Positions 1 through 5,285 of a stretch of DNA of 7,658 bases are shown here, piece by piece. The notes beneath the pieces are model-generated. The model did no database searches, was not told the DNA's origin, and saw only the letters and a program-made list of their open reading frames with translations. The stretch is from Bacillota bacterium (GTDB taxonomy: Bacteria > Bacillota > Sulfobacillia > JAJZYS01 > JAJYTV01): the NCBI GenBank assembly GCA_021810725.1, contig JAJZIE010000112.1:1-7658 (forward strand), read 5' to 3'. Both the position numbers and the translations under genes were made by a program. Position 1 is the first letter of the stretch. Each line of letters begins with the position of its first letter.

Positions 1-1
1 C

Positions 2-1117
2 CTCTGGCACGTGATCGCGCTGATGACCGCCGGACTGGTTCTGCAAGGTTGCGGCACCACGACCGCACCCAAGGCGCAGACCACGCACCATCACAAGAAG
101 CCGCCGGCCGCGGCGACGCCGGTGTACTTCAAGGGCACCCTGCCCGCGCTCGACGCCGTCCAGTTCCTGTCGCAAAACCAGGGCTTCGTCGCCGGCCAGG
201 GCATCGTGCTCTCGACAAGTGACGGCGGCCAGGACTGGACCCGCATCTACCAGGGCACAGGGACGATCACCGCCCTCGCCTTCCCGGGCGCGACGCAGGG
301 CTACGCCCTCACCGCCTCGGGTCAGGTGCTCGCCTGGCAGGGCGGAACGCAGTGGCAGCCCGTCTCGGGACTTCCGGGGTCCGTGTCGGGCCTCTGGCTC
401 TCTGGCACATCGATCGCGGAGCTCCTGACGAGCCAGGGCACGCTCTACCGTCCGGGCCCGACCGCTGGATCCTGGCAGGCGGAGAGCCCAAGAAACGTCA
501 CCGCCGCCAGCTTCGACGGGGCCACGGGCTGGGCAGTCACGCAGACCGCGAGCGCCGCGCCGCAGGTCTACCTGACCCAGAACGGCGGCGCGAGCTGGAG
601 CCTCTCCTACAGCCCGAAGCTCAGTGGGCCCTCGGGTTGGACCGCGAGCCTCAACTCCGCGGGCGGCACCGCCTGGCTGCTGCTCACGTCGTCCGCCGGG
701 CAGGCCGAGCACCAGCCCTACGTCGCCTACGTCACCCACGACCTCGGCCAGGCGTGGCAGGAGATCCTCGGCGCTCCGCTGTTCGCTGGCCAGGGCATGT
801 ACCCCCAGGCGCCATCGAGTCTATACGGCCTGCAGGCCGGACCGTTTACCGGCGACGCGCAAAGCGCCTACTTCGTCTCGTGGAAGCCGGGCAACCCGTC
901 GGACGTCCTGGCCATCACCGCCAGCGGCGACGGCGGTCAGAGCTGGCAGCAGCTGCCCGTGCAGGGCGTGGCCCATGCCGCGACACCATACTTCTTCAAG
1001 CCGATCGGCATCGCCGCCGTTCCAGGCGCCGTCTGGCTTGTCGGCAGCCGTGCCGGCAGCGGCACGATGCTTTTGTCCCACGACGGCGGCTCGACATGGC
1101 AGGTCGTGGCGCCCTGA
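2..1117 (+). CDS. Asp-box (BNR) beta-propeller lipoprotein, Ycf48-like; 5' end outside window
   Basis: Predicted exported lipoprotein with a beta-propeller fold. Counting from the GTG at 11, a hydrophobic stretch ends in the lipobox L-Q-G-C with the lipidated cysteine at residue 14, followed by a Thr/Ala/His/Lys-rich linker. No basic n-region precedes the hydrophobic core, the frame stays open to the window edge, and no ribosome-binding site precedes 11. The true start therefore probably lies a few codons upstream and the gene is partial. Asp-box motifs (S/T-x-D-x-G-x-x-W type) recur at about residues 68-76, 189-197, 242-250, 305-313 and 356-364, the spacing expected of propeller blades. Such proteins include Ycf48, a photosystem II assembly factor, and many sialidase-like propellers of unknown role. 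No catalytic sialidase residues are evident, so a binding or scaffolding role outside the membrane is likelier (inference). The gene ends in TGA, followed by a strong hairpin. Confidence 0.8.
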   Translation, partial: LWHVIALMTAGLVLQGCGTTTAPKAQTTHHHKKPPAAATPVYFKGTLPALDAVQFLSQNQGFVAGQGIVLSTSDGGQDWTRIYQGTGTITALAFPGATQGYALTASGQVLAWQGGTQWQPVSGLPGSVSGLWLSGTSIAELLTSQGTLYRPGPTAGSWQAESPRNVTAASFDGATGWAVTQTASAAPQVYLTQNGGASWSLSYSPKLSGPSGWTASLNSAGGTAWLLLTSSAGQAEHQPYVAYVTHDLGQAWQEILGAPLFAGQGMYPQAPSSLYGLQAGPFTGDAQSAYFVSWKPGNPSDVLAITASGDGGQSWQQLPVQGVAHAATPYFFKPIGIAAVPGAVWLVGSRAGSGTMLLSHDGGSTWQVVAP

Positions 1118-1138
1118 GGCAGGAGCGGAAGTCCCCAT

Positions 1139-1170
1139 GCAAGGAGCCGGGCGCTCGCCCGGCTCCTTGC
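1139..1170 (+). terminator. Perfect 14-bp stem-loop after the lipoprotein gene
   Basis: The arms 1139-1152 and 1157-1170 are exact reverse complements (GCAAGGAGCCGGGC and its complement) around a four-base loop GCTC. The hairpin starts 21 bases after the lipoprotein stop codon. No T-run follows (the next bases are CCTATTGCGG), so it is not a textbook intrinsic terminator. Its length, perfection and position still make a transcription terminator or mRNA 3'-end stabiliser the best reading. Confidence 0.7.
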
Positions 1171-1301
1171 CCTATTGCGGTGCAGCGCGAGGGCGGCGTC
1201 TGCACATTCACCGCCCCAAACCCGAGCAGGCTGCCGCGATTTCGGAGAAGGTTTCGGACCAATAAGCGCAAAGGTCTTGTAGTTGTCGCAACATCATTTC
1301 T

Positions 1302-1320
1302 ATATAGGCTTTGCCTATAT
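1302..1320. repeat. 8-bp inverted repeat ATATAGGC-TTT-GCCTATAT
   Basis: The arms 1302-1309 and 1313-1320 are perfect reverse complements around TTT. The element lies in the most AT-rich part of the intergenic region, about 250 bases before the SLH start, and overlaps the weak -10-like TATATA. It could be a repressor operator or a small RNA hairpin; no regulator family is recognised. Confidence 0.55.
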
Positions 1321-1397
1321 CGTAATTACTCTTACCAAACTCTCATGCGCCCAGATGTCTCCATCCACATCCTACCTTTATTGCTTGCAATGGTCCT

Positions 1398-1426
1398 TTG
1401 GCTTCGTTACATTGGCTTCGGTTACA
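1398..1426. repeat. Adjacent 14/15-bp direct repeat
   Basis: TTGGCTTCGTTACA at 1398-1411 is followed at once by TTGGCTTCGGTTACA at 1412-1426, identical except for one inserted G. It may reflect slippage duplication or two half-sites for a DNA-binding protein read on the same face with slightly more than one helical turn between centres. Confidence 0.6.
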
Positions 1427-1521
1427 GCAGCATGTTATCTGCCTGCATGGAGATGCCAGCAACCTGGATGTTCATCCCATAGGCCAATAGATCATCTGCT
1501 GCCGCCCCGACCGCCCTTGCC

Positions 1522-1541
1522 GGCGGCGATCACGCGCCGCC
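1522..1541 (+). other. GC-rich hairpin in the SLH gene leader
   Basis: GGCGGCG (1522-1528) and CGCCGCC (1535-1541) pair perfectly around a six-base loop. It lies 29 bases before the proposed TTG start and just upstream of the Shine-Dalgarno sequence, so it may shape the 5' end of the mRNA. In GC-rich DNA such hairpins arise often by chance. Confidence 0.35.
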
Positions 1542-1553
1542 CGAGGGCGCCTG

Positions 1554-1573
1554 GGGAGGTATTTGCTCAATTG
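1554..1573 (+). promoter_or_regulatory. Ribosome-binding site that sets a TTG start for the SLH gene
   Basis: GGGGAGG (1553-1559) precedes TTG at 1571-1573 by 11 bases, a slightly long spacing. Starting here gives Met-Arg-Arg-Ser then a long hydrophobic segment and a Gly-His-Ala-Ala cleavage region: a complete signal peptide. The next in-frame ATG (1622) would cut the signal peptide in half, and upstream starts add about 96 unlikely residues. Confidence 0.65.
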
Positions 1574-3991
1574 CGCCGTTCCATAGGTGCCTGGTTCGCG
1601 TGGGTCCTGACGCTCTTGACCATGCTGCCGCCGACACTCCTGCTCGCCCCGACCACGGGCCATGCCGCGGTGTCCCCGGCGTATGTGACACGCCTAGAGT
1701 TCACCGTGGAACTGGCGCAGGCGCTGAACCTCGCGCCGGCGGCGGGGGCGCGTCAGGTCTTCTCGGACCTGACGCCCGAAAACCCCGACTACGGCATCGT
1801 GATGGCCGCGTACGCGGCGGGCTGGATCTCGGGCTTCCCGAACGGCACCTTCCGCCCTTCGGCCCCCCTGACGCGCGAGCAGGTGGCGAAGTGCGAGGTG
1901 CTGGCCGTCGGCCTCGGGGCCCGGGCAGCGGCCTTGCGGGGCGACCGCCCCGCCTTCCGCGACTGGGGACGGATCGGCAACTGGGCTTGGGGCTACGTCG
2001 ACGTGGCCAAGGCGAGGGGCCTGCTGCAGGGCTACCGTCTCGACTACTTCCGGCCCCAGTCGACGTTCTCTGAGGCGGAGCTCAGCCATCTCAGCTCGCA
2101 GCTCGCTACCTATCTCCAGACGGCCCCGGCGCCGGATCTCAAGACGATGCCCAGGGCAAAGGCAGGCAGCGTCCTCGGCACGGCCGCAATCTCCGTCACG
2201 ACCGATAACCTCGGCGACGATATCGCCCTCGAGCTCTCGAAGAGCCCGATTCCGCGCCCGATCTGGCTGAGCGGCGCGCCGTCGGACGCGGTGCCCTACA
2301 TCTCGGGCGAAAACGTCGACGGCCAGGCGGGCTTCTACGTCGGCGTCTTCGATCTTTCGAGGGGCATGGTGCAGGCCTTCTCGGAGTTCCAGCTGACGGC
2401 CGCCGACGTGCTGGGCACGCCGGCAGGGCTTCGGCTCTCCGGGCCGGCGGACGGCCAGGCCCAGAGCGGGGCGGGCATCGGCCCCTACACCGTGACGCTC
2501 GTGGACGCCGGCGGCCATCCCGCGGTGGCGCCGGAGGCCGGCGTCAGCGTGCAGCTCGGCGCCACAACCCAGGGCCCGCAAGGCTTCTCCCTGTCGCCCG
2601 ATGGGGCGCCGGTCGGGTCCGTGACGATCGCCCCCGGCGCCACGTCGGCCAGCTTCTACTTCGGCGACGAGCGGGCAGGCGGCGTGGCCCTCCTGGCCTC
2701 GGCCCAGGGTCTCGGCCAGGCGACCCTGCGGGTGGGCATCTCGGGCGGCAGCCCGGCAGCGCTCAGGCTGGCGGGACCCGCGAGGGGTTTCTCGGGCGGC
2801 GAGCCGCTGGTCGGTCCCTTCACGGTGAGCCTCTTCGACCAGTTCGGCAATAGGACGGTGGCGCCGCCAGGGGGGCTCTCGGTGGCCCTGGCCTCGAGTT
2901 CCACGGGCGTCGCCACCTTCTCCCCGTCGCCGGGCGGGCCGAATGTAGAGGCCCTCGAGATCCCCGCCGGTCAGGGGAGCATGAGCTTCTACTACGGCGA
3001 CACCACGGGCGGCAGCCCCACACTCTCGGCGGAGGCGGTCGGTCTCTCCCCCGCCACCTTGAGCCTGCAGATCATCTCTTCGACGCCGGCCGGGCTCGAG
3101 ATGACCGGCCCGACGACCACCAGCACGGGCGCCGTGACCGGCCCCTTCCTCGTCACCCTGACGAACGCCACGGGCGACGCCGTCCCGTCACCCCAGGGCG
3201 GCACCACCGTCAACCTCGACTCGACCTCCCCGGGGGCGCACGCCTTCGCGGCGTCCCGCTCAGGCGCGCGGACCATGAGCGTGCGCATCCCCGCAGGCAG
3301 TTCGACCGTCCGCTTCTTCTACCGCGATACCGAGGGCGGCATCCCGACCATCTCGGCGAGCGCCACAGGCGTCCGTCCGGCGACGCGGCAGCTCGCGGTT
3401 GCGGCGTCGGTGCCGATGGCGGGTCGCGGCCTCGACTCCGCCACCTCGCCCGCCACCCCCGCGCAGGTGCGGACCTGGTACCAGGCGGGCATGCGCAACA
3501 TCTTCCTCAATACGTTCGCGCCCGGCTTCGCCCGGCAGTACGCCGCCAGCCTTCGCCTTTTGGACGTCGCGCTCTTCCAGGGCTACTGGACCCCCGCCTA
3601 CACCGACGAGACCGGCGCCGCGCGAGCCCGGTCCGCGATCGCGGCGGCCCGCTCCGTCGGCTATCCCCAGGGCTCCGACATCTTCCTCGACGTCGAGAGC
3701 ACCGGCGGCGCCTCGGCGCAGCACATGGTGGACTGGATCGACTCCTGGAGCACCGCCGTGAACCGCTCCGGCTACGTCGCCGGCGTCTACTTCGGCGTGC
3801 CGCAGCCCGTGACGCGGGCCGAGGCCTACCACACCACGGCGACCCGCTTCTGGAAGTCCTACTCGGGCTCGAGCATCACGCCGGCCGTGCGCGGCGTCTG
3901 CGTCGTGCAGACGGACATCCTGCGGACGATGGACACGGACTGGCTGGGCACGGACAACTTCGGCGAGCGCTGCCGCGGCGCGGGCGTCTAG
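1571..3991 (+). CDS. Secreted SLH-domain protein with three Ig-like repeats and a C-terminal Rv2525c-like (DUF1906) glycoside-hydrolase-like domain
   Basis: The 806-residue product begins with a signal peptide (basic Arg2-Arg3, hydrophobic core, cleavage near residue 33). SLH material spans about residues 38-183: a T-R-L-E helix at 40-43, a full unit with G-F-P-N-G-T-F-R-P at 88-96 and T-R-E-Q at 101-104, and a divergent unit from 129 with F-R-P then S-E-A-E. SLH domains usually anchor proteins to pyruvylated secondary wall polymer; only two of three T-R-x-E-type motifs are well kept. Residues 187-282 are unassigned. Three Ig-like repeats of about 110 residues start near 283, 394 and 504. Residues about 616-806 resemble the Rv2525c-like/DUF1906 family, a TIM-barrel group allied to GH25 lysozymes: G-R-G-L-D with Asp622, and D-V-E at 707-709, the expected acidic residues. 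Cys777 and Cys801 could form a disulfide. Likely role: wall-anchored peptidoglycan binding or hydrolysis (inference). It is convergent with the reductase gene. Confidence 0.85.
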   Translation: MRRSIGAWFAWVLTLLTMLPPTLLLAPTTGHAAVSPAYVTRLEFTVELAQALNLAPAAGARQVFSDLTPENPDYGIVMAAYAAGWISGFPNGTFRPSAPLTREQVAKCEVLAVGLGARAAALRGDRPAFRDWGRIGNWAWGYVDVAKARGLLQGYRLDYFRPQSTFSEAELSHLSSQLATYLQTAPAPDLKTMPRAKAGSVLGTAAISVTTDNLGDDIALELSKSPIPRPIWLSGAPSDAVPYISGENVDGQAGFYVGVFDLSRGMVQAFSEFQLTAADVLGTPAGLRLSGPADGQAQSGAGIGPYTVTLVDAGGHPAVAPEAGVSVQLGATTQGPQGFSLSPDGAPVGSVTIAPGATSASFYFGDERAGGVALLASAQGLGQATLRVGISGGSPAALRLAGPARGFSGGEPLVGPFTVSLFDQFGNRTVAPPGGLSVALASSSTGVATFSPSPGGPNVEALEIPAGQGSMSFYYGDTTGGSPTLSAEAVGLSPATLSLQIISSTPAGLEMTGPTTTSTGAVTGPFLVTLTNATGDAVPSPQGGTTVNLDSTSPGAHAFAASRSGARTMSVRIPAGSSTVRFFYRDTEGGIPTISASATGVRPATRQLAVAASVPMAGRGLDSATSPATPAQVRTWYQAGMRNIFLNTFAPGFARQYAASLRLLDVALFQGYWTPAYTDETGAARARSAIAAARSVGYPQGSDIFLDVESTGGASAQHMVDWIDSWSTAVNRSGYVAGVYFGVPQPVTRAEAYHTTATRFWKSYSGSSITPAVRGVCVVQTDILRTMDTDWLGTDNFGERCRGAGV
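2417..3409 (+). repeat. Three tandem Ig-like repeats inside the SLH protein
   Basis: Three protein repeats of about 110 residues start at codons near 2417, 2750 and 3080. Each opens with a P-A-(G/A)-L-(R/E)-(L/M)-x-G-P motif, then a G-P-(Y/F)-x-V-(T/S)-L strand, an A/S-P-x-G-G/A-x-(S/T)-V turn, an I-(A/P)-(P/A)-G-x-x-S/T-x-x-F-(Y/F)-(Y/F) segment with a following acidic D-(E/T), and ends in A-x-G-(L/V)-x-x-A-T. The regular period and strand-rich sequence fit bacterial Ig-like beta-sandwiches acting as spacers. The exact Pfam family is not identified. Confidence 0.75.
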
Positions 3992-4005
3992 CGGCTGGGC
4001 GCCGC
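3975..4005. terminator. Hairpin over the convergent SLH/reductase stop codons
   Basis: GCGGCGC (3975-3981) and GCGCCGC (3999-4005) form a perfect 7-bp stem with a 17-base loop that holds the shared CTAG of both stop codons. There is no T-run on either strand. It may serve as a weak bidirectional transcript end; chance pairing in GC-rich DNA is possible. Confidence 0.35.
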
Positions 4006-4998
4006 ACTCTTCAGGTTGGTGCTGTGCGGCAGGGCACCCTTGAGTTCCGGGTGCAGGTAGGTGCGGATCGGTCCCATGGCGATTCCCACCTCGCCGAAGC
4101 CGGTCGCGATCAGCTTGACCTTGCCGGGATAGGCGGCGATGTCCCCCGCCGCGTAGATGCCCGGCAGGCTCGTGGCCATGGTGGCGGGGTTCACCGCGAT
4201 GGCGTGCGAGCCCTGGAACTCGAGGCCCCATGCCTTGAGCGGACCGAGCTGCGCGTGGAAGCCCAGGCCCGAGACGACGGCCTGGGCTTCGACCGTCTCC
4301 TCGCCCCCATCCGCGAGATGCTGGAGCACGACGCCCGTGAGGGTGTCGCCGCCCCGCACCGCCCTGAGCTCGCAGGAGGTCTTGAGGTGCACCGCCTCGA
4401 GCTGGCGGATGCGGTCGAGGCTGCCGGGCTGGGCCCTGAACTCCTCGCGCCGGTGGACGAGATAGACGCGCCTCGCGTGCTGGGCGATCTCCCAGGCCCA
4501 GTCGAGGGCGGTATCGCCGCCGCCGACGACCACGACATCCTTGCCCCGGAACTCGCGCAGGGCCGGCGGAATGTAGTAGACGCCGCGGCCCTCGAAGGCC
4601 TCGGCCCCCTCGGCCGGCAGGCGCCGGGGCACGAAGGCGCCGAGCCCGGCCGTGACGAGGATGGCCCGGGCCGCGAGGGCACCCTCGGACGTCCCGAGCA
4701 CCCAGCCGCCAGCCTCGCCCGCCGCCAGGGTCTCGGCCGTGGTGCCAAGGTGCAACGCTGGCCGATAGGCAAGGGCCTGGGCGATCAGGGCCTCGGCGAG
4801 ATCGGCGCCGGTCACGGCGGTGAAGCCGGCGACGTCGAAGATGCGCTTTTCCGGATAGAGCGCGGTGAGCTGGCCGCCGAGCTCCGGCAGGCTCTCGACG
4901 ATGGCCGCGCGTATGCCGTGCAGACCTGCCATGGCGGCGGCGAACAGCCCGACCGGCCCGCCACCGACAATCAGGAGATCGTATTGGTCCAAGGCCAT
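3988..4998 (-). CDS. Ferredoxin/flavodoxin--NADP+ reductase, YumC type (thioredoxin-reductase-like flavoprotein)
   Basis: Cytoplasmic FAD enzyme that moves electrons between NADPH and ferredoxin or flavodoxin. From the ATG at 4998 it has 336 residues, close to YumC (about 330). The FAD-binding V-G-G-G-P-V-G motif is at residues 11-17, the NADPH-binding G-G-G-D-T-A-L-D at 159-166, and the second FAD motif A-A-G-D at 283-286, followed by Y-P-G-K-V-K-L-I-A-T-G-F-G-E. The redox C-x-x-C of thioredoxin reductases is absent, and the C-terminal extension ending in S-A-A-P-S-R is as expected for the type 2 FNR group. A GGAGG lies only one base before this ATG but seven bases before TTG at 4992-4990 (codon 3), so translation may start at TTG. 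The upstream frame to 5094 is a Pro/Arg-rich leader lacking homology-like character. The stop overlaps that of the convergent SLH gene; the gene diverges from the PBP. Confidence 0.92.
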   Translation of the reverse strand: MALDQYDLLIVGGGPVGLFAAAMAGLHGIRAAIVESLPELGGQLTALYPEKRIFDVAGFTAVTGADLAEALIAQALAYRPALHLGTTAETLAAGEAGGWVLGTSEGALAARAILVTAGLGAFVPRRLPAEGAEAFEGRGVYYIPPALREFRGKDVVVVGGGDTALDWAWEIAQHARRVYLVHRREEFRAQPGSLDRIRQLEAVHLKTSCELRAVRGGDTLTGVVLQHLADGGEETVEAQAVVSGLGFHAQLGPLKAWGLEFQGSHAIAVNPATMATSLPGIYAAGDIAAYPGKVKLIATGFGEVGIAMGPIRTYLHPELKGALPHSTNLKSAAPSR

Positions 4999-5022
4999 CC
5001 CTCCGTGCTGACCGGGACAGGC

Positions 5023-5040
5023 GGCGCCCCTCGGGGCGCC
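5023..5040. other. GC hairpin in the reductase 5' leader
   Basis: GGCGCCC (5023-5029) pairs with GGGCGCC (5034-5040) around CTCG. It sits 25-42 bases upstream of the reductase ATG, inside the leader if the proposed promoter is right. It could affect translation or be a site for a protein. No riboswitch family is recognised. Confidence 0.4.
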
Positions 5041-5053
5041 TGGGGTCGGCATA

Positions 5054-5094
5054 AGTATACCGGCAACAGTATCAGCGACCAGACGCCGCGTCAA
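5054..5094 (-). promoter_or_regulatory. Possible housekeeping promoter for the reductase gene
   Basis: On the minus strand TTGACG (5094-5089) matches five of six bases of the -35 consensus. Downstream are two -10 candidates: TACTGT at 5071-5066 with a 17-base spacer but poor match, and TATACT at 5059-5054 with five of six matches but too far from that -35, so it would need another -35. One of these probably starts the reductase mRNA; which one cannot be settled by reading. Confidence 0.4.
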
Positions 5095-5106
5095 CGCCGC
5101 TGGCGT
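5094..5106. promoter_or_regulatory. 13-bp palindrome between divergent promoters
   Basis: ACGCC (5094-5098) and GGCGT (5102-5106) flank GCT. The palindrome lies exactly between the reductase TTGACG and the TGAAAC of the PBP promoter, touching both -35 elements. That position suits an operator controlling both genes, but no regulator is encoded here and short GC palindromes are common. Confidence 0.35.
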
Positions 5107-5131
5107 GAAACTTTCCTGAGGGGCGGGCGTA
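5106..5131 (+). promoter_or_regulatory. ECF sigma (sigma-W-type) promoter for the PBP gene
   Basis: TGAAAC at 5106-5111 is followed by exactly 16 bases and CGTA at 5128-5131. This is the consensus known for Bacillus subtilis sigma-W promoters, and related envelope-stress ECF factors use the same AAC -35 core. Transcription would begin near 5137-5140, giving a leader of about 146-149 bases before the PBP ATG. A 7-bp inverted repeat (5122-5128 with 5143-5149) overlaps the -10 and the start point. The match is seen directly; use by an ECF sigma factor is inferred. Confidence 0.6.
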
Positions 5132-5255
5132 TGGACGGCGGTGCCCGCCAGCGAAGTCCCGTGAGAAGCGCGAAGGCACCCGTATGCTCCATGCGGTTGC
5201 AGCCGATGTCATCTCCTGAGGCATTCTGCCGATTGCGATGGGCCGCTTTGTCCAA

Positions 5256-5283
5256 GACTACCTCCAGGGAGGGAAAGGTAGTC
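5256..5283 (+). promoter_or_regulatory. Hairpin presenting the PBP ribosome-binding site
   Basis: GACTACCT (5256-5263) and AGGTAGTC (5276-5283) form a perfect 8-bp stem ending two bases before the ATG at 5286. The 12-base loop contains the Shine-Dalgarno GGGAGG. The linear gap from GGAGG to the ATG is 13 bases, longer than usual, and folding would bring them nearer. An alternative pairing of CCTCC (5261-5265) with GGAGG would hide the site. This also favours 5286 over the ATG at 5238, which has no suitably placed ribosome-binding site. Confidence 0.5.
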
Positions 5284-5285
5284 CT

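Larger units (their letters stand above)
1171..1570. other. 400-bp non-coding region with an AT-rich island upstream of the SLH gene
   Basis: No convincing gene is seen on either strand. The open frame running from 1283 into the SLH gene encodes an implausible Cys/Tyr/His-rich stretch before a clean signal peptide, so it is taken as untranslated leader. A hand count gives 107 G+C of 240 bases (about 45%) for 1261-1500, and 22 of 60 for 1261-1320, far below the flanking genes. It contains an inverted repeat (1302-1320), a short tandem repeat (1398-1426), a GC hairpin (1522-1541) and the SLH ribosome-binding site. A weak promoter-like pair is TTGTAG at 1277-1282 and TATATA at 1301-1306 with an 18-base spacer; support is low. 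The low GC is what a complex promoter/leader of a surface-protein gene, or a remnant of foreign DNA, would show. Confidence 0.6.

Noticed and set aside
1139..1170. Part of a repeat array or CRISPR
   Set aside because: The hairpin occurs once in the window with no spaced copies.
352..1482. 376-codon open frame on the plus strand
   Set aside because: It overlaps the lipoprotein in another frame, crosses the terminator-like hairpin and ends in the AT-rich island. Its hydrophobic tail is read from non-coding sequence and lacks a ribosome-binding site.
1261..1500. Riboswitch or small peptide gene in the AT-rich island
   Set aside because: I found no recognisable riboswitch core, and reverse-strand frames are at most about 17 codons with no ribosome-binding site.
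1283..1570. N-terminal extension of the SLH protein from 1283
   Set aside because: No ribosome-binding site at 1283, composition unlike the rest, and it would bury the signal peptide about 100 residues inside.
3260..4231. 323-codon open frame on the minus strand
   Set aside because: It is antisense to the DUF1906 part of the SLH gene and overlaps the end of the reductase; Arg/Gly/His-rich, no domain.
5131..5285. Short leader peptide gene starting at the ATG at 5131
   Set aside because: That ATG overlaps the promoter -10, so it precedes the predicted transcript start, and the frame runs into the PBP gene out of phase.
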